Assembly (NCBI GenBank): GCA_020152595.1
Contig: JAIGNY010002993.1
Location: 366,004 to 430,003 of the forward strand
DNA length: 64,000 bases
Reading direction: 5' to 3'
Source of the DNA: Chiridota heheva
Taxonomy: Eukaryota; Echinodermata; Holothuroidea; Apodida; Chiridotidae
The notes below the pieces were generated by a model. The model made no database searches. It saw only the letters and a program-made list of their open reading frames with translations, and was not told where the DNA came from. How positions within the stretch are numbered: the stretch's first letter is position 1; each line of letters begins with the position of its first letter. A program made the translations under genes and the position numbers. Shown piece by piece: positions 24,124-35,836 of the stretch.

Positions 24124-24197
24124 CATGTACAGAGGAGATCCACACAAAGTAGCAGCCATGTTGTCTTCTTCCAAGAATCTTGCAAATCCAAAATCAG
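24124..24197 (-). CDS. ULK1/2: ULK exon F: DFG motif and activation segment
   Basis: This 74-nt exon enters in phase 1 and exits in phase 0. It encodes (A)[18 protein letters not shown] followed by GSPLYM. DFG is intact (Asp130). The Thr in AATLCGSP matches the activation-loop Thr180 of ULK1, whose phosphorylation is needed for activity. The acceptor is TTTTAG and the donor ATG|GTATGT. The final codons and the donor are almost identical to the unit of the 22-bp minisatellite that fills the following 1.1 kb of intron. Confidence 0.95.
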
Positions 24198-24389
24198 CTA
24201 AAATGATTCAATCAAACATAACAGTTATGACATACAATAAATCCATAATGTGAAACACTCATTAAAATATGTTATGCATAGCAATAATTAGGCACATGTT
24301 ATCTTCTTTGTACAAAGAAAGAATGGTATGCTGTAAACTACTGTCCTATCAACACCAAAACTCATATACTCATGGACAAAACATCTTAC

Positions 24390-25812
24390 TGGTTTGGTTT
24401 GTTGATGTTTAATGGCACCACGACAGTCAGAGTCAAATGTGCCAAGAGGATGTTAATAAATAATGGTGTAAGAATAAGGATAGTGAGGAGATGAAAGTTT
24501 GTGAGGGAGAAAAAGGGGGAAAGCTGAATGTGGGAGAAAAAGTTAGGTGAAAAGAAAGGGGTGTGTAAGGTTAGGTGTAGAAGGGGAGGAGGGGAGGAGA
24601 TTATATATGGTGGAAGAGGTTGTTGTTGCAGAGGAAGTTGATGATGTTTGAGGAAGAATTATTTTCCAATAGGTCCGAGATTGAGGAGAGAAGAGATCTG
24701 GAGTTCTGGTATAGGAGACAGGCTAAGAAAATATGCTTAATGGAGATATCGATGGGGCAGAGAGGGGCAGGAGGGCTGGAAAAGAGATGGGAGTGAGTAA
24801 GAGAGGAGTGGCCAAGGCGAATGCGGGTGACAACGATGTCTTCCCTGCAGTTGCAACTATGCAGAGGGGTGTTGGTATTGACTTGATGGTGTGAAGTTTA
24901 TTACTGGTTTCATAATTCCATGAACTTTGCCAGGTTTTATTGATGTAGTTGGATGGAAATGGAGAGACGGAGGTCTGAATGTAGCATAGGAAAAGGAGAG
25001 ATGTTATTTGACAGAGCTTTGATGGTGGCTCTGTCGGCTCTCTCGTTGCCAGGGATGCCGACGTGGCTGGGAATCCAGAAAAAAAAAATTCCTAGGAAGG
25101 AAAGAGTGTAGAGTTTGTTGGGGATTGTAGAATAAGAGGGTTGGGCCAGAGCATGATAAGGATGCCAGTGAGGACGCATTTAGAGTCAGATAAGATGATG
25201 AAATGGGGGGAGGGGGGGCGGATAGAGAGTTCTATGAACTTAAGGCTAGGAGGATGGCCTTCGCCTCGGCAAAGTAGATAGAGGTGCCCAGGGGTAACCT
25301 TGAGCAGAGTGTGAGGCCAGGACAGGCTGCAGCAGCTGCAGAGGAGCCTTCCCGTGTGGAGCCGTCGGTGAAGAGGAAGGAGTAGTCATGGAAATGTCTA
25401 CTGAGTTGACAGTATTTGGAGTGGGAGAAGGCTTGGGTTGTTGAGAGCGTTCGTGAAGGAAGAAAGACCAAGGTAAATCTTGGGGGGTAAATAGTCCAGG
25501 TGGGTGTAGGTGGGATGGTGTCTGGCAATCGAGAAAACGTTGATGTTGACTTTGGAGAAGTGGGAGTGCATCCGGATTCCGAAAGGTGGGGGGATGAGTT
25601 TGTTGAGATTGAAGAGGTTGGTGAAGGAGGGAGAGTGGATGGAGTGGAAGCAAGGCTTTCTTGGATCGGTGAGGATACGGAAAGCAAAAGAGAGGCCGGC
25701 CTTCGTACACCGGAGGTCGAAGGGGAGTTTGTTGGTTTCGACGTGGAGACTGGTGATAGGGGAGGTGTAAGTGGCACCAAGGCAAAGCCATAGGGCAGTG
25801 TTCCCATTGACC
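24390..25812 (-). pseudogene. 5'-truncated LINE with RNase H domain
   Basis: On the minus strand: VNGNTALWLCLGATYTSPIT (post-RT region), then in another frame FLFTDGSTREGSSAAAAACP and FAEAKAILLAL (RNase H Asp and Glu), then FFFWIPSHVGIPGNERADRA (last RNase H Asp), then a TRIRLGHSSLTHSHLFS-type tail, and a 3' UTR ending with a caaa-type tail near 24390. Frames change at least twice, so it is inactive. RNase H placed after RT suggests an I/Tad/LOA-like clade. It sits in ULK intron E-F in sense orientation. Confidence 0.85.
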
Positions 25813-26357
25813 TCTAATGACCTCAGTGACATCTTACTGACCCAATGAGAACGTTTCACCTTACTTGCTAGTTTTAACATGAAAACCATACTGGTGTCAG
25901 GGAGAAATAAAAAAGATTGCATAGAAGGATCATGTGAAGGATGCCACCTACAACATCAAGCCTGCAAGGTGTGTCCCCCACTACAGGTGCCTTTCCAAAT
26001 AAAATATATATATCATTTTTCATCAGATGTGGTGCATTCTGGAAAACAACAACAAGCAGTTTTTTGTCCAAAATTTTCCCTAAAATTGGTAGACCTTTCT
26101 CTACCCATTTCAAAAGCTTTGAGGACGGCGGTGACCAAGGAATATATGGTGAACCAGGGCTTCCTAGAACCAATGGGTATCTTAAGCAAACAGGCCCCTT
26201 TGATACGCCAAAGTAGAGTACACAAACTGTAGATGCTATTGGTCTTTTCAAAGCACATCCTTTTTCTTACATTTTTTAGGACCCCTACGATCCTGGGACC
26301 GGGGGAAATGCACATTCTGAACCCAATTGTCAGCAGTACTGGTTGGTGAACCCTTAC
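25813..26357. other. ULK intron E-F next to exon E
   Basis: Overlapping open frames occur on both strands, but none gives a recognised domain. Possibly an unclassified repeat. Confidence 0.35.
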
Positions 26358-26486
26358 CGATCTTTATGATGATTTCAGATGGCGGAGGAGGAGGTTTCCC
26401 TCTTCCTCTGTAGCTGAGAAGCAGATTCTGTGGTTTCAAGTCTCTGTGGATGATACCTTTGGCATGAAGAGTTTTCATGGCTGCAG
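26358..26486 (-). CDS. ULK1/2: ULK exon E: catalytic loop HRDLKPQN
   Basis: This 129-nt exon is phase 1 on both ends. It encodes AAMKTLHAKGIIHRDLKPQN, then LLLSYRGRGKPPPPPSEIIIKI. The catalytic Asp is residue 101 of the visible product and Asn106 is the Mg-binding residue. The catalytic loop is intact. Between it and the DFG motif there is the loop usual for ULK1/2; here it carries RGRGK and a run of five prolines where human ULK1 has a shorter, non-proline sequence. The donor is ATCG|GTAAGG and the acceptor ATTATAG. Confidence 0.95.
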
Positions 26487-27687
26487 CTATAATAAAACAA
26501 ACGGGGAATTGGTACAGTTGGAAGAAACCACTTCTTTAACAGCATTGAAAACACATTTGCTACAACTTTAGGCAGCCTTACAATACTGTATTTGTGCATG
26601 ATAAACTAGACCAGCAGGCAATTATAAATATACATTTATCTGTATAAGACTGAATGTGTACAGCTCAAGGTGAAACCCACTTTTCATTCTCCACCTAATT
26701 AATCTTAATTATTACTCCTGGACTGTTAAAAAGATGGGGATTCTTACTTATTTTTATTTTTAGAGACCATGCAGGGATGCATATTTCAGAAATACAAATA
26801 AAACTTTCAGTTACAAACAGTAGCATATAGAATTGTCTTAACTAATACTCGGCACATATGGAAACACTGTGGGATCAATTAACTTCATGAAATAATTAAC
26901 ACTCACTCAAATAGAGCTAAAGAGACAAACTGAACTTTTCACTTTTGCAACTATTTTTTTTTTAAATTTTCGTAAATTTCCATGGCTTTGTACAAAGGAA
27001 CAGTAAATAATTGATCTAAAATACAATTTCCTTTCAGTTGCACAACAGTTCATGCAAATGAAAACTTCACGGAACATACACGCCCAAAGAAAATGCGTCA
27101 ATAAATACTAAACCACAAAAGTTTGTATTTCCTGTTTTAAGTTGGAAATCCTTCACAACAGCAAATACACAAAGAGTATAGTATTATGCAAATTACATGA
27201 TGTAAAGGAAAAGATTATTTTCAAGCAAGTTCAACTTATGTATACAAAAGAGCATAGGCAGTATTTGAGGGGGGATAGGAGGGTACTTCCAACCACTTTT
27301 TATCTTCAGAAGTTGTATTTTTCATACAGTAATTTGTTGCATCTTAGCATGATTTTGTGGGTTTGACCCCCACCCTCCCACCCACTTTTGACTTAACCCC
27401 CCCCCTCTCCCCCCTCCCCCTTCCCGAACTTTCAATTGGTAAATCCTGCCTATGCAAGAGAGAATAACACAGCAAAAGGAACAACAAGGTGAAGATTACT
27501 GAAATCAAACTAAAAGTTACATGTACACTGCGGCTTTACACTTTTTAAATGTCACTGTGTATTTTACTGTAATAGTTTTCAGATTTTATGACTTGGGATA
27601 TTCCAATAATGAATCTTGCAATTTAACATATGACACTTGCAATTTAACATAGACCTATGAACTTTCCTATTAGTACAAAATATTAAA
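26487..27687. other. ULK intron D-E, unclassified part
   Basis: Contains a C-rich block at 27370-27425 (G-rich on the sense strand, with runs able to form a G-quadruplex). A related C-rich block followed by taaatcctgcc is at 57600-57680. Confidence 0.4.
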
Positions 27688-28450
27688 GGAGACATTAAGT
27701 CAAATATTCTAGCTTGGTATATGATAGAATATTAACCAACTACCAAAACCCCCATCATAAAATCTTATTCCTTTCTCAAGTTATTAAGTTTGAAGTTGGA
27801 CACTGCCATTTTGTCTAATTTTGTGTTGAAATCATGCTAATCTGTATTGGATGTATGACACCATCTTTTAGAGGGTGTATAAACAAAACGGCCAATCATA
27901 AGTTTATATTGACAGAATTAAGTTTAAAGATATACAGATGTAAGAGAACATATATATTGTATTGTCCCATGTATATTGCACAACAGTAGACACGTGACAT
28001 GTTTAAAATTTGATATTTCCTAACAGGAACAAGACATCACAGATGTTCACATATTTCTTTGTCTTTTTGCCATCTAAAGTATTATAGGGTGTAGTATCAT
28101 ACAGTATACACATGTCTGATCAACAAACCTAGCCTTCAAACAAAGTAAATCAAGTATTCGGGATGACGTCACAATAACGTGCGTAAATCTGACCAACCAG
28201 TTTGTCAGTGAAAACAAAAGCATTTTACCATTACAGCCATTGTGAAATCAGTCACCTCTACATTCTCTATGGTAATTTTGCAGGAAATTGATGCAAATGT
28301 GGAGGAAATATTGTAGAAAAGATCATTTTGAAGTTTGAAATATATGTATCGTGCGTACGTAGAATAAATTGTGATGTTCACTTGTGAAACAAATCGTAGC
28401 ACGTTTTCACCGACAACGTCCCGGATCTTCAAAATGCCTAGATGACTGAA
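27688..28450. repeat. Dispersed repeat family 3, copy 1
   Basis: It begins aaaggagacattaagtc, then atgatagaatat, aaccaacta, aaaatcttattcct and gccattttgt. The same order appears at 41383-41424 plus 41882-42010, where a hAT element interrupts it. The right limit is uncertain. Confidence 0.6.
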
Positions 28451-28744
28451 TACTTGAATAGGGAAGTCTTCTTCCTAGACTACTATTAACATCTCTTTGT
28501 TAAATAGGTCAATTGTATTACACAAAGAGCATTTCAGTTTCAGTTTCAAAGTAAGCACACAACATTTTAATATTATAATGAAAATTGAATCAAATGATGT
28601 GTATGGCACTTAATCTTTTGTGAACAGCATGAATAAGGGAAACAGAAAATTATGCATAGGATGCTATATGTTAGTAGAAATTTGTCCCATTTCTTTGAGT
28701 ATTTGCATATGTGACCCATTAAATCCAGATAATTATGCACTACT

Positions 28745-29055
28745 TTCATTATTTTATTCCATTTTTACAACAGGTCAATTTCTTTATAAAGCGAAAAAAT
28801 ATATATAAACGCTTGTCGTTTTTTCAATATTTTTAGTTGTTTTTTGTGTATTTTAAACAATTTAACAGAAAAAGCAAAAAAAAGATTAATGTTTTGGCAT
28901 CATGTTTATATCAACATTTTATGCACTGTTCAAAGGAATTTGTGCTCCCGAATGACCTTCCTATAGTCGAGCCATTCCACTCAAGCCAAACTCCTTTGCC
29001 CAGTGCAAGTATAAAACACTCTGCCTCAACATTTACCTTCTTTTTGGAAAGCATT
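28745..29055. repeat. Dispersed repeat, copy 2 of the 4205-4500 family
   Basis: Same block order as copy 1, with the internal tcaaagga/tcctttgcc inverted pair kept. Confidence 0.7.
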
Positions 29056-29099
29056 TTTGAATATGCTTGTACAGAAAAACGTTATATAAAACAATTATT

Positions 29100-29165
29100 A
29101 CTATTATTATCATCATCATCATCATCGTCGTCGTTATCAACATTATTATTATTATTATTATTATC
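29100..29165. repeat. Compound trinucleotide microsatellite
   Basis: (tca)n/(tcg)n followed by (tta)n. Confidence 0.9.
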
Positions 29166-29778
29166 TATTGCAGATTGCACTGAATCTTATTTTGAAAAAA
29201 ATAAGAGGACAGTGAATCTGGCTAATTTTCTCCTCAAGCTATTAATGTTTCATTGAAATTTGGCACATATGAGATAAAATATACTGTAAAAGACCATTTT
29301 TATTATCAATCTCCATTATGAAATAAATCATTTTCAAATCATGCTGAACTAAATTAATGCATTTGTTTAAAGCAGATTATTAAATATTGATAAGATATTT
29401 ACAGTAAGAGGACTTGACCTTTTAGATAACACAGTGGGAAAATTATTCCACAAAAACTTATGTCCACAAAGTACTATATAAGTAAAGAAGAAATGTGATA
29501 GCCAAAAGTACCACATGTGCATTTCTCAAATTTATTACTTCATTCCTGATTGGACATTCAACCAGCTTATTAAAGCCAGGCAGAAAAGTACCTACATGTA
29601 TGATTAATACATAATTTAAAGAATATAAGAACATAACAAAATTAGAGCAATACATACGATAATCACAACTACTTGATCAGCGGTTTGAATGATCACAACT
29701 ACTTGTTTTGGGGTGAACTGTTTTCAATTTACTTGAAATTTCCAAAAATTACTAATTAACCAGAACCACAAGGTTTAG

Positions 29779-30720
29779 TGGTTCTGATACTCTTTGTCAT
29801 ATGCTGATTGATTTGCAACATTTGTATTTCTGTCATGTCATTGCATATCATGAAATATTTGTTCCATGATATTTATTCATAAGCCCCACCCACCATTCAT
29901 GTTGACAACATTAACATTTGCACAATAATTAACAACATTATCATAGCATGATGCAGAAACAGTTGCTCATTTATTCTATTTTAAGTATTTGTCAGGAAGC
30001 CCTTCCTACTCACTAATATTCATGATATCACTACCACAACATTAGAACATGCACAGATCATGACCATGTATCTGTGTAACTAATATACCATAAATCTGAT
30101 ATATCTTTCATGATATAGTATGGTGCTTACATCATTTAGCGCTTTGACATTAAGCCATGCATATTAATGACATCTGCTGATAACATAAGCATATACACAA
30201 TAACAAACAAAAATATCAAAAAAGTGGACATACAGTTGCTCATTTATCACTTTAAGCCCCACCCACTTATTCATATGCATGATATCACCACCAAAAATAA
30301 AAGGGCACATCTACAGACCATGGGCTATCTGTGTACCAAATATGACTGAATCCAGTTTACCGTTCTTGAAATACCATGTTTATAAGTTCTTTTCAGCAAA
30401 ATCATATTAAGCCCCGCCCACTATGCATATTAATGAAATTCAATGTTTATACATTATGAACATGTACACACCAGCTAACATCATAATTACACCAAATATG
30501 AAACAAAACCGACATGTATGAGATTAGTAAAATATGAACATTTCAGGATTTTTACATTATGCCCCGCCTACTAATTAATATGCATGATATCACCATCAAA
30601 AACAATAGGGCACATCTACAGACCATGGTTTATATGTGTACCACATATGACATAAGTGCAGTTCACCGTTCTTGAGATATCACGTTTACAAGTTGGCCGT
30701 TACAAACACCAGGGGTCAAA
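29779..30720. repeat. GGTTCYGA element, copy 2, with internal tandem subunits
   Basis: It starts ggttctgatac. Three to four subunits of about 170-230 bp repeat aagcccc(g/a)cccac, attcatatgcatgatatcac, gggcacatctac and taccgttcttgaga. It is an expanded relative of 11310-11775 and 50320-50515. Confidence 0.65.
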
Positions 30721-30954
30721 ATTCCCGCTGTTCTAAAAACAGTGCATTTTAAGAAGGAAGAGTTCATTTTCAAATATCACTGTTCCGTGGAACAGTGTTT
30801 TTTCTCACACATATAACATCAACATCCTGCAATATATTGTTTTCTGCTCATAAAACGTGTTCTAAGCGCGAAATCCCGAGTAACAAATATTTTTTAAAGA
30901 TTGAAAAACCTTTTTTTTCCTGCAATTACTGGGGCAATTGATCATAGATGGGCC

Positions 30955-31470
30955 ACTGAAACTAACAATAAAATAACGTTCGGTTTGGATCTCGCTCTGT
31001 CAAGACTGGTTTTACAAGTTGCGAAATTGACCACAAAATACACAGTGAATTCTTTAATCATGGCGATCAGTACATTTACATGTAAACATTACCTGATAAG
31101 TTAAATAAATTTTGCAAGAAACAAAAAATATTGCAGAATAAACGAATGAGAAAAAAGGTTTCAGCAGAGCTGAAATTCTGCATGCTCCACAAAGAAGCCA
31201 TTTTATACGAGGACTGATAAACTGTATTCCCAGATTTATACAGTAGAAATGCACTTTTCATGATTTAGAAAGCAAAATTCCAGGTCTAATTAGGCAATAA
31301 GGTCAAGACTTTTGCCATACTGGTTGCGAGATTTTTTACTTAGCAGCATAAATTGGAGCAATTTTGGTGTACTTCCAAAAATCAAAGTACTAAGCACATG
31401 TAAACAATACAAGCTTGCTTTTTTGGCGTGTACACGTTTACTCAAATTCCTAAGTCTTCACAGGTCTAAA
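30955..31470 (+). mobile_element. Partial copy of the 1-kb TIR element (family 4)
   Basis: Collinear with 56690-57390: shared blocks include cagtacatttacatgtaa, aaataaattttgcaagaa, ctgaaattctgcatgct, tttgccatactggttgcg and ggagcaattttggtgta. The left half of the element is missing. Confidence 0.75.
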
Positions 31471-31799
31471 AGTATGTCAGTACAGATCCACGTGGAAAGC
31501 ATTTCGGTACTGAAGAACAGTTTCCCTGGGCAGTTTCATATTCAGCCTTACCAAGGGGCTGTCAAAATAACAGCTCCCAGGATCCTGAGCTAAGCTTAAT
31601 TGGGGATTTATTAAGAGGATATATCTGTTGGGGGATATTAATGCTTACTTGAAAATGTTCCATATGTAGAATAAATGACTAGAAACAATGATATGCATGC
31701 ATGATAATTCCGAGAAATTAATGTAAAGGGATGCAAGACCTCAAAGATGAACTTTGTGTGTAACCCTATTTTTAATTTTTTATTGACAAAATATAAGTT

Positions 31800-32590
31800 C
31801 CCACCACGTGCGTGGTTTCCCACCACGTGCGTGGTTTCCCACCACGTGCGTGGTTTCCCACCACGTGCGTGGTGCGTGGTTTCACCACGCGTGCGTGGTT
31901 TCCCACCACGCGTGGTTTCCCACCACGCCGCGTGGTTTCACCACGCGCGTGGTTTCCACCACGCGTGCGTGGTTTCACCACCACGCGCGTGGTTTCACCA
32001 CGCGTCGTGGTTTCCCACCACGCGCGTGGTTTCCCACCACGCGCGTGGTTTCCCACCACGCGTGGTTTCCCACCACGCGGCGTGGTTTCCACCACGTGCG
32101 TGGTTTCCCCACCACGTGCGTGGTTTCACCACGCGCGTGGTTTCACCACGCGCGTGGTTTCCACCACGCGTGGTTTCACCACCGTGGTTTCCACCACGCG
32201 CGCGTGGTTTCCCACCACGCGTGGTTTCCACCACGCGCGTGGTTTCCCACCACGTGCGTGGTTTCCCACCACGTGCGTGGTTTCCCACCACGTGCGTGGT
32301 TTCCCACCACGTGCGTGGTTTCCCACCACGTGCGTGGTTTCCCACCACGTGCGTGGTTTCCCACCACGTGCGTGGTTTCCCACCACGTGCGTGGTTTCCC
32401 ACCACGGGCGTGGTTTCCCACCACGTGCGTGGTTTCCCACCACGTGCGTGGTTTCCCACCACGTGCGTGGTTTCCCACCACGTGCGTGGTTTCCCACCAC
32501 GTGCGTGGTTTCCCACCACGTGCGTGGTTTCCCACCACGTGCGTGGTTTCCCACCACGTGCGTGGTTTCCCACCACGTACGTGGTGTGGT
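31800..32590. repeat. Palindromic 19-bp GC-rich minisatellite, about 40 copies
   Basis: The unit is cccaccacgtgcgtggttt. The core ccacgtgcgtgg is nearly palindromic and contains CACGTG; I count about 22 perfect CACGTG copies. The central part (31870-32240) is degenerate (cacgcgtgg forms) and the outer parts are homogeneous. The unit lacks stops in all frames, so open frames on both strands are by-products. It is strikingly CpG-rich in an AT-rich intron (D-E). Confidence 0.95.
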
Positions 32591-34087
32591 CAAGTTGACC
32601 GTGTCACTCGTATAACTTCCATAATCGGCCGGAAGAGGTTAGAATAACCCATTGACTCACACATTATAATTGATACAAAACAGCTCACAACTTTTGTTAG
32701 AAGCATATTTTGATATTCAAACATCCCCATGAATTCATTTTTCTTCCTAATGCCTTCTACGTTTTTCTTTTTTGTAAAGGAAAGGTAAAACTGACCACCC
32801 CCGCTCACACCCCCCCCCTCTATGTTGTTTGCCAAAAACGTAATAATTGTGCTACATATTCATCATTATCTTTGACATAATTTTGTATGTCTCACTCACA
32901 TCCCCGATACTGTATTTTCATGTAATAACTAACGCAACTATCATGAATTCTGTTACATATTTACCCCGTACATATGATACGATACGAAACTTGAGCTTCA
33001 TTTGACAGTTTGATGTTTCCTCTGTCCACCCAATATTCTTCAGGCTAGAGTATTAACTATGAAAAGTATCATTGTTCACACCAATAGGAATTGAAATTTC
33101 AGAAAGAATTATTGGCTTGATCAACTAATCTGTGCTTAGATTTACATGCCATGTGCTAAAGCAATAGGAAACTCCCCTTTTGTAATATTTAAGGGGAAAT
33201 TCTGATAAAGGAGGGGGAATCCCTCTCACTTAAATGTGAACACTGCATAGTATTCATTTCACTTCATTCCAGGGAAATTTCTAATGCCTTAAGAAACTTT
33301 CCTTTACAAACAAACATAAAAAGGAGATTATTCAAGTGTTGCAAAACAAAATCTTGATGTCCCTCAGTGGGGAATTGCAGGAAGTGCATTATACTGTCAA
33401 GATCAATTTGCCTGACATTGCAACCAAACATAAAAACACAAGATTACAATAAGGTGCAAGATCAAATACGTTTTATCTGCTAATATCTGCCAAACTACAA
33501 TCCTAATATATTAGATATATGATGTGTATGCACTTATTGCATAAAGGTCACTTTGTACTACATCACTTGCATAAAAGGATTTCTGTGTCAGCTAGTATAA
33601 GAAATATTGAATTCAGGCACATATGGGCTCAAGTGGACTATTTTCTTGTTAAATATTAATTAAAGATAAACTGGTAACCTCTCATGCACAAAGCTTTGTT
33701 CTTTTCTTCTGTGTTTGATAATGTGAAAATTCAGGGTAGTTAAAGTCATCAGTAAACACCGGGGAAGGGGAGGGGGGAGGGGGGGACTTTCATACTAAAG
33801 TGGTAGGTATGTGCCGCCCAGAATTTCAAAATTGGACTGCAGTATAAGAGCTTTTTTTGATGCTGCAGTATGACAGTTTATGATTTTAATACCTGCAGTA
33901 TGAAAATAAGTGATTTTTGATACCTGCAGTATGAAAATGCACAACGAAAATTCTGAAAAAAGGCAACTGCTCGGGCAGCACATGTATATATACCTCACAT
34001 ATAAAAGTGCCCCCCCTCCCTGTGAAATATTAATTTCTTGATAGCGTATGTGGAATGAGTCCAGAAAATCACAGTGAAAAAACTCAC
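32591..34087. other. ULK intron D-E near exon D
   Basis: No exon recognised. A purine/G-rich run at 33757-33787 and C-runs at 34010 flank a T/C-rich stretch with three degenerate copies of gcagtatgaaaat-type sequence (33838-33942). Confidence 0.4.
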
Positions 34088-34138
34088 CAATCTGTCGGAA
34101 GAAAAATCTTATGGTGTCCTCACTCAAAGTTCCCTTTA
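34088..34138 (-). CDS. ULK1/2: ULK exon D: alpha-D/alpha-E region
   Basis: This 51-nt exon is phase 1 on both sides. It encodes (V)KGTLSEDTIRFFFRQI, matching ULK1 RTLSEDTIRLFLQQI. The acceptor is CCATTGCAG and the donor is ATTG|GTGAGT. The split codons before it (GTA, Val) and after it (GCT, Ala) are restored only by the neighbouring exons assigned here, which supports the order. Confidence 0.93.
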
Positions 34139-35639
34139 CTGCAATGGAAAGAAAACAAACAGAAATATAACCTAACATTCAAATTTGAAATATATAACAA
34201 AATTTGTTCCCAAGAAAGTCTTTATCTCAGTGAATATGAAAAAGGCAACTTTAACATACAGTCAGGGGCACCAGAATGTTTTCTCAGTTGGGGGGCCATA
34301 ACAAAATGGCTACCATATGTCTTGTATAATTTTGACTAAAAATTGGGGGCCAAGTGCTATCTTTTTAAATGTTGGGAATCATGGCCCCCTAGCCCCCTCC
34401 CTCAGTCCTATTTGGCCTAATTCTTAGCTCTAAACCACTACATTTCAAATATTCCCCATTAATACATTCAATTAGCAAAGCATGCCAAGCTTCCTCAATG
34501 TTAATTCTCCAGGAATATTTAAAAACTTAATTGGAAATTAAGTTGGTGACAAACAAAAGTGAACCAATCTGCAAGTAATGCTCACATGAACACTGTATGC
34601 TCGTCAAATTAATGAACTGTAACAATGCAATCGATTACTACCAAACTCGCTTGATTATGCTTGGTCAGAGTTAACAACATCAGAAACAGCTTTGAAAAAC
34701 AGTTTTGACATCAGAGTGAAACTTATTCCGGTACTACTGTATCCGGACTGTGTGAAATTACCAGGAAAAGGTTTCATGAAACATTTCTGTTTTTCGCATT
34801 GGTATTTTACGTCAAGATCAAGTATAGTAGTCTTTAAAACGGTTACATATATTGAAGTAACAATAGCATTTTGAGAATTGTCATTTCCTGTTTACAAACA
34901 AACAAGTACTGTGCAAGGTTATTGGACCCACATACATGTATCATTATGACAGTGAAACAACAAATTTGACACATTAAAACTACATGGGGTTCTGTCATGT
35001 CATCATGCTTATATTAGCCTCATGTAATTTCGGACAATCATGTGAATTTTTTAACACATTTAAAAGACTTTAATCAGATTTGTTAGCCATTCTAGTCACC
35101 TTTGATCTTTCCAAAAAAATTAAGACAATGCTTCCTTAAGTCAATGTCCACTGTCTATTGACTCCTTATCTCACTAACACTGCAACAAAATTTTTTTTTT
35201 TTTTTTTTACTGCAAAATAACTTACAGAAAACAATTGGGTTCTTAAGACGGGTATACACAATTTCCTAGTCGAATTCAAGTCTTTCTGTATAACTTTTAT
35301 ACATAAAAGTAAAACATGACCAAATAAAAAAACTTAAAAAAACTTGCAGTATATGAGAGGGTAAGAATTGTTGGATTACAGCAAGTAAACAATAATTTAA
35401 TGACAAGTTGATAACCAAACTTATATATGACAGCAGACCCCTACGATCCCCGCCAAAACAAATTAAACAAAAGTCAAAATACGATTTGCACTTCGAAAAA
35501 ATTTAAATAACTTTCAAGCCTCCTCCTCCTCCCCCCCCCATTCAATGTTGGGCAATTTTGACAGATTCTTGGCCAAAATGACAACATTGAAGAGGGGCAC
35601 AGGGTTTACATTTACTGCTGATGGGAATTGTAGCTTGCC
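34139..35639. other. ULK intron C-D, unclassified part
   Basis: Nothing recognised beyond a poly-T run near 35190-35208. Confidence 0.4.
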
Positions 35640-35836
35640 CCACCCCCTGGGCATCTGTCTGCTCTGCCCCTTAGAACAAAATGTAAAATATTTATATCTT
35701 TTTAGATTTAATTTTTCAACCTCATAAATGAATACCTTACACAGAATGATAGCTTGTCCTTTTTGGCTAATGACTGGTCCTTACCAATCAAAATAGTTTC
35801 ATTCTGAGGTATGATTATATTGCTAAAATCCCAGAG

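Noticed and set aside
25874-26251. 125-codon minus-strand frame beside exon E
   Set aside because: No recognised domain, competing frames on the other strand, no splice support.
31747-32647. Open frames on both strands over 31.8-32.6 kb
   Set aside because: The 19-bp unit has no stop codon in any frame, so the frames carry no information.
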